From: Papaver somniferum
Taxonomy: Eukaryota > Streptophyta > Magnoliopsida > Ranunculales > Papaveraceae
Direction of reading: 5' to 3'
DNA: 64,000 nt
Assembly (NCBI RefSeq): GCF_003573695.1
Contig: NC_039359.1
Span: 188,068,813-188,132,812, forward strand
Part shown: positions 1 through 11,908 of the stretch, piece by piece
Layout: each line of letters starts with the position of its first letter
Position numbering within the stretch: the first letter of the stretch is position 1
Translations under genes and position numbers: made by a program
Notes under the pieces: model-generated
What the model saw: the letters and a program-made list of their open reading frames with translations, nothing else
Database searches by the model: none
Told to the model about the DNA's origin: nothing

Positions 1-1217
1 GAAGACGAGATGGAAAAAGGAAGTAATGATGAGTGTGTTGACTGTACTGGGGTTCAAACCCGTGAAGGTATGGGTCATATTTGAGCTGAATTTGATGTCG
101 GTTGCTGGTGGTGATTGAATTGGGGGTAGCAGGTAGCGAAGTGGTTGTATGCTGGTTGATTTGTGTATATCATTACATGGAGCTGTAGCTATCAGTGGAG
201 CTGATGCTCAGTTGGTTACATGACAAGAAGGGTGTTGTAGTTGGTTTGGAAGGTGTTCAAGGGACAGAGAATGGAAGACGTAGCTATGGTGCTTGAGAAA
301 ATGTCGCAGTGAAATAAAACAGTGGACTCAATACTGGCATGAATTTGGAGATTGAAGTTGGTGTCACATTGGGCCCGGGTACCTATTTCCTTGGTCCAGA
401 TTGGGTTTCTTCGCAGCACATATATAAGTACCAGTTTGAGATGCAAAGGAGGGATCCATGGAAGCAATAGGGTTTGAGCATTTCTACTCGCCTTTCGATA
501 CTATGAGTTTATTATTTTGGTTATCAGTTTCGATGGTTTTTGAGAAATCCATGACTTGCTAAACCATTGTTAGGGTGAAAGGATGAACTTGTAGGCTAGA
601 TTATTTGTGTTTTTAAATAAGATTTTCTTTAAATCAAAAACTTTATTTTATGTTTGAGTATCTCATATTGGATGATTGTTTTTATTGATCTTTTCATGTT
701 TTATGCCAAGTATACTACATAGGTAAGCTATAGACAACCCCATTGAGACCTGGTTGATTATATATTAATGAATATTCTTTAACTTTGTATGCCATGTATA
801 CATACTATTGAGGGTGTCTACTTTTAGGTCGAGATCAAACAATCCTTTGTCGATCATCAATAAATCTGAATGACATATCTTCCATGTCGAAGTAGCTTGG
901 CGTTTCCGCTTTACATGAGTAAAATAGAGACTCTTGTGATAAATCACAAGTAAACCTACGAAGGATTCCCGGATCCTTAACCTTTTCTCATATTGCTTGT
1001 CACTTTAATAATTTTATTTGCATCCAATTTATTTGGTTGTTTCTTAGTATACATTTCAGAAAATCTCCTCTTGAATTGATATTGAATAGGAAGTTGATTG
1101 TATTAGTTATAAGTAATTTTAGAAACACTTCTCATGGGAAAGAACCACATTTGTTGTTGTCTACATTTTCGACATCGTGCACTTGTGGATAAACAAAGTC
1201 GGTTTACCGACCCATCA
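1..1217 (+). repeat. 5' LTR (partial) of the Athila-type element
   Basis: Direct repeat of the 3' LTR at 3609-5881; about 1050 bases of its start lie outside the window. A TATA box (TATATAAG) is at 421-428, matching 5081-5088 in the other copy. It ends at CCGACCCATCA just before the primer site. Confidence 0.85.
421..428 (+). promoter_or_regulatory. LTR TATA box
   Basis: TATATAAG, conserved at the same LTR position in both copies while flanking bases differ. It would start the genomic RNA of the Athila-type element about 30 bases downstream. Confidence 0.55.
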
Positions 1218-1223
1218 AGTTTT

Positions 1224-1241
1224 TGACGCCGCTACCGGGGA
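1224..1241 (+). other. Primer binding site, tRNA-Asp type
   Basis: TGACGCCGCTACCGGGGA begins six bases after the LTR end. It matches 15 of 18 positions of the plant tRNA-Asp primer site TGGCGCCGTTGCCGGGGA used by Athila-like elements. Confidence 0.75.
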
Positions 1242-1405
1242 GTGGTTGCGAAACACTCTTATTGATATCTTCAATTTTCTAGTCATAGTTTCTGTACATA
1301 GTGTATTTTTGCTTTTATTTTCTTTTTAGTTCCTTTTTAGTTCCTTTTTAGTTCCTTTTCAAACTTTCTTTTAGAATTTTCTTTTCAGGTACTCTTGTTG
1401 CGGCG

Positions 1406-2315
1406 ATGACGTTTTATCGAGAGGATGAGTCCAGGCCTCTCGGAGAATACAGTATGGACCATAATATCAGGAGATTCGGGAACAAAATCGTCTCACGTAT
1501 GGAAATCCTTATCAGCATTACCTCGAAACTGATGATTATTCATATGAGTATCAAAGTTACCATCAGGATGATTTATCACATGTTGAGATTTTCAACCAAA
1601 ATATACTATTCTGGAAAGACGGTTAGAGATGCTAGAAAACCATAGGTCATATGAAAATAATAATCAGGTTTATAGTAACTCGTGTTCCATTTATTCACAT
1701 ATGTACCAAACCCAATACCATGGGGATAATTATTTGCATGAGGTATGTGAACAATCTTTGAATTGGCAGCACAATGAGGTTTTAGACTATAGAAATTTAA
1801 GCTTGGAAGATAGCTTAAGGATGTATGCATTAAAAATTTATCGAGAAACATCTCAACTTCAACAGACCACTCAAAAATCTTTAGAAAACATTGAATATCA
1901 AGTAGGTCAAATGACTAGACAGTTGGAGGAGGAACTAAGTTGGTTCCCAAACCAGTCTCAATCCAAATATAATTGTACTTCAGAGTATATTGATTATTCT
2001 TCTAAGGAAGAAACCGATGATGATCAACTTGTAGAAGTTTTGAGTGGAAGTGAGGATACCGAAGATTCTCAAAATTCAGATAATTATGATGTAGAAGAAC
2101 CTGCATATGTAGAGGATGCTATTGTTGAATTTAACGACTCAGAGGTAGTAGATGTTTATAATGAGAAATCTTCTAATCATTTGAATTGTGAGATTTATAC
2201 AGGTCACTTAGTTGAAGATGATAACAATATGGTTATTCATGATTCTGTTGTCGCAGTATGCCAACTTTTGTTGATTCTAATGATCTGGTTATGCATGATA
2301 TTGTTGTTGCATTAA
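1406..2315 (+). pseudogene. Degenerate gag-like ORF of the Athila-type element
   Basis: The open frame from 1406 (MTFYREDESRPLGEYS) passes to a second frame at about 1629-2315 (228 codons), so at least one frameshift separates them. The second part has a heptad-like stretch (TSQLQQTTQKSLENIEYQVG, near residues 75-95) resembling the QVGQL-type segment at the C-terminal side of plant gypsy Gag proteins. An acidic tail follows, rich in D, E and S. No zinc knuckle is seen. It sits where gag belongs, about 190 bases after the primer site. It is probably a decayed Gag remnant; a purely cis-acting leader with chance coding is the alternative. Confidence 0.5.
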
Positions 2316-2934
2316 GTCTTTCTTCCATTGATGCATCTAATACTTCTCTAGAAGCATATATGAATGTGGAACCAATTGATACATGTCAGTTAACTTGGAC
2401 TGCTGATTTTGAACCAATCTCGGCTTGTTTAGCCCATTTTGCAGGTTCCGACGACCCCATGCTAGTTGACATTGTCAACGCATTACATCCCCCGGTTAAC
2501 AAAGGTAACTCAGCAACAAAGGTTATTTCAGCTAACCTAAAACCAGATTTAGGGGTTGTTGCTTTTGATGAAATTGAACTACTAGATCCATGCTTAGATC
2601 ATCCATGCTTAGACCGATGCCTACTGTAAATGTTAGTGCCAAGCTTCTTCCGATGTCTAGTGAAGATAGTTTGTCCAATGAAAATATTTCAGTTGATCTC
2701 GAACTAGATGTAGAGTCTGCACTCTGGATAAACACTACTGAACAATCTGTACCTTTTTGTGTGAAAATTTTACTTATTTTGATGAAGTATGACTTGATTA
2801 CTGCGGACTGTTTAGAGAAGGGAATGGGTTTTCACATATTTTTGGTTAATTGTAGTCTTTGCAGGTTCTCATTTGCAGCTAACCTGATATGTTGGGTGGA
2901 CCCCCAAATTTTCAGACTTTACATCTATGTTTAG
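2258..2934 (+). pseudogene. Continuation of internal coding remnant, unknown product
   Basis: Two overlapping frames (2258-2629 and 2590-2934) continue the open character of the preceding gag-like ORF after frameshifts. The peptide has no zinc finger, protease or polymerase motif and I do not recognise it. Repeated phrases such as VMHDIVVAL and LVDIVNALH suggest internal duplication. It lies between the gag-like part and the non-coding tail. Confidence 0.35.
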
Positions 2935-3125
2935 AAGGTTGCTGTTGTGTATTATCTTCACTCTATTTGAGATTACTTGCTGCGCGCAAGCAGGGAACAA
3001 ATAGCATTCTCTTCGTGGGATTCAACCCATCAGTTTTGTTCCTTTTACTCTATCTTATATTTTTGTTTGCCTTTTGCATATCGCGTTTTGGAATTTCCCA
3101 CCTTAACTCTACGTTGGATGACTCA

Positions 3126-3166
3126 ATTACATTGAGGACAATGTAATGTTTAAGTGTCGGGGAGTG
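3126..3166 (+). other. Stem-loop plus internal purine-tract copy
   Basis: ATTACATTG (3126-3134) pairs with CAATGTAAT (3139-3147) around an AGGA loop. It is followed by AAGTGTCGGGGAG, nearly the same as the real polypurine tract AAGTGTGGGGGAG at 3594-3606. A GAGGACAATGT motif before a purine tract is common at the 3' end of plant gypsy interiors. Confidence 0.6.
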
Positions 3167-3253
3167 GTTAAGTATATATAGATTTGTGGTAGGCATTCAA
3201 TTTCATTATGAATTTTCTTGGGTTAAAAAATAAAAAAAAAATAACAACATTAT

Positions 3254-3560
3254 GACCAGCTGTTGAGCGGGTCTAAATTTGAATTGCATGACCAGTTGTT
3301 TAGCGGGTCTAAAAAAAATAAAAAAAAAATGCATAATATGACCAGCTGTTGAGCGGGTCTTAAAAATTTTCTTTTGGTGTAACATGACCAGCTGTTGAGC
3401 AGGTCTTTTTGATTATTTGTCTCGCTGTGTAGCAGACATTTCTAAACCACTGTTTAGTGGTTTCGTCTAGCTGTTTAGCAGACACTTCTTAACCACTGTT
3501 TAGTGGTTCCGTCTAGCTGTTTAGCAGACGTCTCTCCATATCCAGCTGTGGAGCGGATAT
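3254..3560 (+). repeat. Array of ten short hairpins with a shared core
   Basis: Ten stem-loops at 3254-3273, 3290-3309, 3340-3359, 3386-3405, 3419-3437, 3444-3463, 3465-3483, 3491-3508, 3510-3530 and 3538-3560. Most share the core AGCTGTTKAGC. Outer stems change in a paired way: GACC/GGTC four times, GTCT/AGAC three times, AACCACT/AGTGGTT twice, ATATCC/GGATAT once. One member has a G-U wobble in the inner stem (3296 with 3303). The array lies just before the polypurine tract, in the 3' non-coding part of the element RNA. No protein reading is evident. Confidence 0.85.
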
Positions 3561-3593
3561 ATTATTTTGTTTTTATCGGGACTAGCAAAATGT

Positions 3594-3608
3594 AAGTGTG
3601 GGGGAGTT
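3594..3608 (+). other. Polypurine tract
   Basis: AAGTGTGGGGGAGTT directly before the 3' LTR start TGATAAGC; primes plus-strand synthesis. Confidence 0.75.
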
Positions 3609-5881
3609 TGATAAGCACGAAAGTGCGACACTTTTATACCCATATTTACACTAGTTTGGACTCGTTAGCTAGCTAATAATTTTGTTTTAAGTCATTTACA
3701 GTAATTACAAGTGAAATCCGTTCGCTCGGAAAATAAATTGCTAATGAAGAGTTGAATGGTATTTGCGACTACAAGAACCAATGTTGTAGTTCAAGGCATC
3801 AAAGGAGCGAGTTCGTGGACTGCCTAGTCTAAATCTCATGGCCGGAGCACTGAAAGCCCACTACTGGGGTAAAGAAACAAAGGGACCTGACCTGCCGACC
3901 TGGTACTGTGGAGAATATAGATAAATGGACGACGTGGCACCATTTCCACCACACCTTAACCGTACCAAAACAAGAAGAAGACATTCTCATTTCTCAATCA
4001 AGCTGGTGGAGTTCTTAACAGAGAAAGGGGATCTGAGAGCATCATCTTAAATGAATAATCGCCGCCATCCAAGCAGCTGCTGTTCTAAGGGTTTCTATTA
4101 ATGAAGATAGTGATTATGGTGCTGATCTGATGTTCTTTGAATTGATAAGAAGAAGAATTTTGAATCCAGTTGCAGCTGTTAGAGATCGAATGGAGGACGA
4201 GTTTTGTTCTCTCAAACTAGTGGTGGCTGTATAGGGCTCAGTTATGAGAGAGAGGCAGTTGATGATGATGTTCAATGGTCAAATGGGTGTTGATTTGAGC
4301 TCGAGTTGGTGGTGGATTTGATATCTATAAGAGCGAAGAGATTGTGGCTGTATACATATTTGGGGCTTGGCAGTTCGTTGGCTATTGCACACTAACTGGA
4401 AAGTGAATTACTGCCATCGATTCGTGGTTGTTTGGAGGTCGGTTCGAGCTGAAGATTAGATGTTCAGTGAAAGGAAGTAATAACCGGTGATTGCTAGTGA
4501 AGATTTATGATGTTGATTTCCTTGATGGCTGGAAGAATTGCAGGTTATGAAATTAAACTAAGACAGCAACGATAAAGTTAGGGGTTTGACATGGACTGAA
4601 TTTGGTTTCGAGCAGGTCAACTGAGAAGTGAACCAACAGATTTGGGGGTTTTGGTTTTTCGAAGACGAGATGGAAAAAGGAAGTAATGATGAGTGTGTTG
4701 ACTGTACTGGGGTTCAAACCCGTGAAGGTATGGGTCATATTTGAGCTGAATTTGATGTCGGTTGCTGGTGGTGATTGAATTGGGGGTAGCAGGTAGCGAA
4801 GTGGTTGTATGCTGGTTGATTTGTGTATATCATTACATGGAGCTGTAGCTATCAGTGGAGCTGATGCTCAGTTGGTTACAGAACAAGAAGGGTGTTGTAG
4901 TTGGTTTGGAAGGTGTTCAAGGGAAAGAGAATGGAAGACGTAGGTCTGGTGCTTGAGAAAATGTCGCAGTGAAATCAAACAGTGGACTCAATACTGACCT
5001 TAATTTGGAGACTGAAGTTGGTGTCACATTGGGCCCGGGTACCTGTGTACTTGCTCCAGATTGGGTTTCTTCACAGCACATATATAAGTACCATTTTGAG
5101 ATGCAAAGGCAGGATTCAGGGAAGCAATAGGGTTTGAGCATTTCTACTCGTTTTTCGATACTATGAGTTTATTATTTTCTTTATCAGTTTCTATGACTTT
5201 TGAGAAAGCCATTACTTGCTAAACCATCCTATGGTGAAAGGATGAACTTGTAGGCTAGATTATTTGTGTTTTTAAATAAGAGTTCCTTTAAATCAAAAAA
5301 TTTATTTTATGTTTGTGTATCTCATATTGGGGGATTGTTTTTATAGATCTTTTCATGTTTTATGCCAAGTATACTACATAGGTAAGCTATAGACAACCCC
5401 ATCGAAAACTTAATTGATTATAGATTAATGAATATTCTTTAACTTTGTATGTCATGTATACATAGTGTTTAAGGTGTCTACTTTTAGGTAGAGATCAAAT
5501 AATCCTTAGTCGGTTATCAATAAATCTGAACGACATATCTTCCATGTCGAAGTAGCCAGGCGTTGCCGCTTTACATGGGTAAAATAGAGACTCTCGTGAT
5601 AAATCACAAGTAAACCTAGCCTACGAAGGATTCACGGAAACTTAACCTTTTCTCATATTGCTTGTCACTTTAATAATTTTATTTGCATCCAATTTATTTG
5701 CTTGTTTCTTAGTATATACTTCAGAAAATCTCTTCTTGAATTGATATTGATTAGGAAGTTGATTGTATTAGTTAGAAGTAATTTTAGAAACACTCCTCGT
5801 GAAACGAACCACATTTGCCGTTGTCTACGTTTTCGACAACATGCACTTGCGGATAAACAAAGTCGGTTTACCGACCCATCA
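3609..5881 (+). repeat. 3' LTR of the Athila-type element
   Basis: 2273 bases, starting TGATAAGC and ending CCCATCA, so TG...CA. TATA box at 5081-5088, about 1.47 kb into the LTR, so U3 is long. The right flank starts TACCATCTC inside an older copia LTR fragment. Confidence 0.85.
5081..5088 (+). promoter_or_regulatory. TATA box in the 3' LTR
   Basis: TATATAAG, the counterpart of 421-428. In this copy it could drive readout transcription into the downstream LTR mosaic. Confidence 0.5.
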
Positions 5882-8800
5882 TACCATCTCATGGTGATTA
5901 CTTAGGATCGGTTACACCAATTAATAAAAATCAGTCATACCAAATCATAAGTCAGGCATTGTGATTAGTTATACCAAGATACATAAAATAGTTACGATCG
6001 GTTCTACCATCTCACACATATTGGTCATCCAAAGATTTGCAATGAACAGCCAAACCAATAAGCCTAATGATTTCCCTTTCGATTCACAAAACAAGTTCAT
6101 GAATGTACTTCCTTTAGACGAATGTAAAACATTGTTTCCTAGGGTGAAATCTTCACCATAACCCATTCACATAATCATAACAGTATGTACAAGATTATAT
6201 CGATGTCATTCTACGAAGTTCAAAAGATAAGTGTTATACTTTGTAGTCTAATTCCCTAATACTATGATTATACAAATATGACCATGTCACATCACTAGAG
6301 TATTAAACAATATGTAAAGTATATACAGCTTCGCAATTATATTTTCCATATAGCACGAATTGAAAGATACGTTAGGAATGAAACAGTTCAAGTCAATATT
6401 ACTAACCTCAAGTGGAAGGACGATGTCGTCGTTGTAGTTCACTACTTCTTCCCTTTATTCAGGTATTCGGAGTAATACTTGTATGTGAAAAAGCGGGGGT
6501 CTAACAACCACCCCCAATATTTCAATTAGCAATCTGTATGGACTAAATCCAATATACTTTTAAGAGAATCAACTAGACAGTCAGACTCAATCTTAATAAA
6601 AATATATCAAAGAGTTATATCTCTCTTTCTTGATTCAAAACTTACTCAAGCAAATAGAAACCTGCGAATCTAATTGAATACAAGAGAAATCACTTGAACA
6701 GTACCAAAGACCAATGTTCAAGTATCAATCAATTTCAATCAACAACCAAAGGTTGGATTTCCCAATTGATTGATTGAAACGCACAACCTGTGATATTTCA
6801 ATTATATAACAAAATATAATGTGGAAAAGAAATAACATAGACACCATAAGTTTTGTTAACGAGGAAACCGCAAATGCAGAAAAACCCCGGGACCTAGTCT
6901 AGATTGAACACACATTGTATTAAGCCGCTACAGACACTAGCCTACTACAAACTAACTTCGGTCTGGACTGTAGTTGAACCCAATCAATCTCACACTGGTC
7001 CAAGGTACAGTTGCGCTCCTACGTATCTGATCCCAGCTGGATACTACACACTTGATTCCCTTAGCTAATCTCACCCACAACTAAGAGTTGCTACGACCTA
7101 AAGTCGAAGACTTAAATAAACAAATCTGTATCACACAGAAAAGTATATGGTAATAGATAAATCTATCTCCCACAGAAATACCTACGAGTTTTTGTTCCGT
7201 CTTTTGATAAATCAAGGTGAACAGGAACCAATTGATAAACCAGATTTATATTCCCGGAGAACAACTTGGTATTATCAATCACCTCACAATAATTTAAATC
7301 GTATGATGGCGAAACTAGATATTGTGGAATCACAAACGATGAGACGAAGATATTTGTGACTACTTTTATATCTTGCCTATCGGAGAAATCAATCTCAAGT
7401 CAATCCTTACGGTTGTACTTAGTACGATAGAAACAGCAAGATCAGATCACACAACTACGAGAAAGTAGTATCGGTCTGGCTTCACAATCCCAGTGAAGTC
7501 TTCAAGTCGTTAACCTACAGGGTCTCGATAGAAACCTAATGTTAAAGGAGAATCGACTCTAGCTAATACAACTAGTATCACACAGGAGGTGTGGGGATTA
7601 GGTTTTCCAGTTGCTAAAGTTCTCCCTTATATAGTCTTTCAAATCAGGGTTTGCAATCAATGTTAGCTTAATAACAAAGCATTCAATATTCACCGTTAGA
7701 TGAAAACCTGACTAGATTCAAGCTAATATCTTTCAACCATTAGATCGAAACTTAGCTTGTTACACACAAATGAAATGCACGTTTGTGTAACCGTACCCAA
7801 ACATGTACATCTAGTTGGTTCAACAGTAGTTAACCAAATGGTTAGCCATATGAGCACTTTCATATCAACCATATTCTTCTTTACCACAACTAGTTCAAAT
7901 GACTCAAATGAACTAGTTAGAGAGTTTTTCAATTGCTTAGATCTTTATAATAGACACAATTGAAACAAAAACGATTTGATTCACTCGAATCGATTCATGA
8001 ACTTTATAGCCACGGTTTGCAAACTTGCATTCCTTAGTTTATATAAGTTTAAGTTCACGAATAATCATTTTTAGAAAATAACCAACTTAAGTACGCGGAC
8101 TTAAGTACCCGGAATAAGTTTGTAAATAGTTCACAAACTCTAGCAGATTTTCTCGGAAAGAAAACCTCCGACAGTACGCGGACTCTGTTCCGGTTTTCCC
8201 GATCAACAAAGTACGCATACTTTGGTTCAAGGAATAAGGACTTATACATGTATGAGTTATCACAGAATTCTTATATCCAATAATGGTTATATAATCTAAA
8301 CTCTCATTTCAATCATTGAAACATTCTTAGAGGACGTTAAATAGTTGTTGTTCACAAACCATTTTTCGTCAAAGAAATTTTCAAGTGATTGAAACTTAAC
8401 ATGACTTTCGTCACTAGTAAATATGAACTTGGCCAAAGAGAAAGCTTACCAACATATATTTCGAGAAATAGATAAGCGAGATAAACTCGGCTCGAAATAG
8501 CAAATGTGTATAATCAAAGTCTATACAACAAAACGACTTTTGTCTCAAGATAGTAGATAGAGTAGATAGACTTTTGAGTGATAGATAAGTTCAACTCTTC
8601 ACATACCTTTTAGTCGATGAAGTTCCACAAATTCCTTGAGTAGTTCTTCGTCTTTGTATGATGATCGCCATGGAGTCTTGAGCTCAACTACACTTTCTCT
8701 CCTAATCCGAGATTTAGCTAATAGTAAACTAGAAATCAAGACTTATAGTTTTGAGCACTAACATTGACAAACATGCTTGAGATAGCAACACATGCGAGTT

Positions 8801-8978
8801 TGATCGAGAAGTGCTCTAACAGTATGTTTCAACATTCCTAGACTTTCTAGTCTAACCTAAACGAAGTTGACTCTAGTATATAATCAAGAAACTTTAGATG
8901 AGTTTTGACACACTAAAATATGACAACCAAACTTGACATACCAACGCTTGGTGAGTTCAACTGAGCTATGATCTAACA
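5882..8978 (-). repeat. Truncated copia LTR, interrupted by a solo LTR
   Basis: 5882-6480 contains GATCGGTTCTACCAT-like stretches also found at 61430-61580. 8822-8978 ends CTATGATCTAACA, the diverged reverse-strand form of the TGTTAGAGC LTR start seen elsewhere in the window. The two parts were separated by the solo LTR at 6486-8821. The left part was truncated or interrupted by the Athila-type element at 5881. Confidence 0.6.
6486..8821 (-). repeat. Solo LTR of a Sirevirus-like copia element
   Basis: 2336 bases from TGAAAAAGCGGGGG to GTGCTCTAACA, flanked by the 5-bp target duplication GTATG (6481-6485 and 8822-8826). No internal region is present, so it arose by LTR-LTR recombination. Read on the minus strand it starts TGTTAGAGC. 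A minus-strand TATA box is at about 7625-7635. Open frames inside it (such as 7723-7932) are not genes. Confidence 0.9.
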
Positions 8979-10500
8979 AAACCCTTATTAGCTGAATTTC
9001 TCGAATTTCCAAGGTTTGCAAACCCTTGTGGCCTGACTTTCACGAACTTCCAAGGTTCTCACACCCTTGTGATTTTACTTAGCGAACTGTCAGAGGCTTG
9101 CAAACCTGTACGGTTCTAGTATTAGAAAAAATACACGAACTATTCTATATGACTATGTTCATTTTTTTACAACTCTCATAAATACTTCTAAAATAAATTT
9201 ATTCACAAAATCAATTTATATTTGTGGATCATTGATTAATCTTGAGTGTTATTGAACACTATTATGTGCTTGTAAGTTTAAAGCACATAGTGTAATTTCA
9301 AAGCCATCATTGTGCAAGGTTCCATACCATAGTGCATATTAATATGTTTAATTTCAAGTACGACTTCACACATGCTTACATAAATTCCTAATAAGAATTT
9401 CATCTAAACTGAGAAAGCGTTTGCTTCTCAAGGAATCGTAGCTTGAATCCAAAGCTACCTAAATCCTTGAAAATTTATAAATAGAGAGACTCTTTCAACT
9501 GGATTTCTCAATTCCAGAAAATCTTGTGTCCTAGTTTCTAATCTATAGTCGCCCTCTAAAACTTAGTTTTCCTCTGAGAAAGATAATTATGTTACGACTT
9601 TGAAGACTTCGCATAGGTATTCATGAAGCCCGGTCAGACTATTACCTGATAATTCTTGAATCTGAATCTTGTTCATATTGATTTTTAAGTTTTTTGTAAT
9701 CTTGGATAAGGAAAGAGATAGATAAAAATCATAAAGTTCTCTTTATCTCATATTTTGTGGTTCTTCAAGATAGATATCCGAACACTTATTTGACTTGTTT
9801 GGATTATTCTTGAGAGGTGGTTAGTAATCCAGGCTTCTTAGCAAACTGGGTGTAAGTATTCCAGATTTATGATATGTACTGGACTTTGTCTACTGCAAAC
9901 AGATTTCCAAACCTACATTAAAACATATCAAAATAGAAATCAAATAGGCTTGTCAGTTAGAGGCACATCGGTATCAAAAGTATTCACTAAGGTTGAAGAA
10001 ACTCTTAGGATGTAATGGATGTCATCTAAGGGAATCAAGTGCATAGAACCTTGCGAGGCTCAAGGGACGTATGGAACACGACTAAGATGAATTTCTTGGA
10101 GGGTTAATTCGATCTCAATTACATTCTAGTTCGAAGTCTGATAGTAGGCTACTTCTTGTAGCGGTTTAATACAGTGTGGTGTTAAAATTTGGATGAGGTT
10201 CTAAGGTTTTATGTAGGTGCAATTTTTCTCATTAACAAAATTTTTGGTGTCTTGTGTGTTTCCTTTTCCGCATTATATTGTTTATCTTTATAATAAGAAT
10301 AACACAAGTAGTACATAATCAATCTACGTAGTTTAAGTCCTTGTTATTTGAGATCAAAAACAAGATTTTTTCTAGTTGAATTCATATCTTGAAAGATCGA
10401 TTGCAAGTTTTATACTTGTAGAATTCAGATCCACTTAACTCGGATACGACTAGATTGATCTTGGATATTGATTTTTGAGATTGAAATGACGAGAGTACCA
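8979..10500 (+). repeat. Truncated copia LTR, plus orientation
   Basis: It shares landmarks with other LTRs here: a TATA box (TTTATAAATA, 9475-9484), a GAAGACTTCGCATAGG..ATTCATGAAGC block near 9602-9628, and a diverged copy of the conserved box near 10190-10245. The start is missing. The right end meets an inverted relative near 10500; that boundary is accurate only to tens of bases. Confidence 0.6.
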
Positions 10501-11905
10501 GGTAGGCCACAATCTTTTCGATATCCACTTATTCAAAGACACACCTCGTGTGATCTAATAAAGACATGAACTGTCAAGAAAATAACAACCACAAGATGTA
10601 CACTTGGTATATAGTATTAGTTCGAAACTGATCCAAACTATAGAATTAAATTAAGTGTTTGATTAACGTATAAGTGCGTTTACTTTATTATAACTACAAA
10701 AATAAATAATACGGAATGTAAAGTAAAAGCACACACAAAATATTTATAACGAGGAAACCGCAAATTCAAGAAAACCTTGGGACCTAGTCCTGTTTTGAAT
10801 ACTCTCATAATTAAGACTCTATACAAAGACTACAACCAACTTCTTATAGTAGAGACCAAGTAAACTAACTCCAAGTTACTCAGTTCTTTCAGTATCCATG
10901 CGCCTACAACCAATCTGGTATACGCACGTGATGCTTAAGATATAGTCCACTATCTTAAGTCTCTCTACATGATGTGAATACTTTTATCACCCAACACATA
11001 TGAATCGTATTCCGAAACAGTAAGGGACTAATTTGTTTCAGTGACCGCTTTATCAATCTCAAGAAATTAATCATAGACGTTGTTAAGTTATAAATTCTCT
11101 TTCGTTTAAATAATATAAACTCATTTCATCGGTTAGATCAACTCATATCAAGATTACCAAAATAATCAATGTTAGTTCATAAACTATCAAAGTACATTTC
11201 AAAGAGAAATACCAAAAGATAGGTTGTCAATCTATACAACAAGCTATAAAAAGTTTATCAAGATAAATGAACTTGTCAGATCCCAACAAATCAAGTGTTC
11301 ACGAAGTATCACAGAAAATCAATTATAAAATCTCCTAGTCTTCAAATCTCCAGTCTTCAAAGTACCTGCACAAATAACTTGATTTCACTTATAATCGATC
11401 AGGCATAGAATCTGTTACCAATGGATGATCCCAAGTCCCATCTTCAGATCTAAAAAGACTAGATCTAAAATCGCTGATCCTTGAACTAGTTCGAGTGACC
11501 TTATATCAGAAGAAAATGATCACATAATAAACAAACTAGATCTATGAAGGTTCAACATACCGTTAACCAATAAAATTAATAATCAAAAAATAAATAACAA
11601 TACTATCTAGTTTCCCACCAATGGTACTACTAAAAGCTTTTTGATCCCAAACAAGTCTTTAAACGAAGCGCACGTAAGAGATTTCACCTAATTCCAGTGA
11701 GTATTACGAGAATACTTCTAGTGGGCTTCCTCACACTAAATGCGAAGTTCTGCATGTTACGAGACGAGTTTGCAAAATACAAACTTCAGTATTTATAATG
11801 ACCTAGTTACTATGGACATCAAGGAATTACCAAATCCGAAATACAAAAGATATGCGATAAATTGCTTATTTTTGGTTTTGTAAATATTCCAACTGTTGTC
11901 CAACT
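10501..11905 (-). repeat. Truncated copia LTR, minus orientation
   Basis: It carries the reverse-strand conserved box AACGAGGAAACCGCAAAT at about 10751 with GGGACCTAGTCC after it, then GAATACTCTC as in the LTR at 59754-61580. It is head-to-head with the plus-oriented fragment on its left. Confidence 0.6.
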
Positions 11906-11908
11906 AAT

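Larger units (their letters stand above)
1..5881 (+). mobile_element. Non-autonomous Ty3/gypsy (Athila-type) LTR retrotransposon, 5' end cut by window
   Basis: Positions 1-1217 repeat at about 4661-5881, giving two LTRs around an internal region of about 2.4 kb. The left LTR ends in CCCATCA and is followed by a primer site like the 3' end of tRNA-Asp, as in Athila and relatives. The right LTR starts TGATAAGC after a purine-rich tract. The interior has only a broken gag-like ORF and a long 3' non-coding tail with a hairpin array. No protease, RT, RNase H or integrase is visible, so mobility would need another element's proteins. Over the first 480 aligned LTR bases I count about 20 mismatches. 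The left target duplication is outside the window. The Athila assignment rests on the primer site and tail motifs, not on pol. Confidence 0.8.

Noticed and set aside
1323..1366. Tandem TTTTTAGTTCC units as a regulatory array
   Set aside because: Only about three or four copies of a T-rich 12-mer, best explained by slippage in the leader of the Athila-type element.
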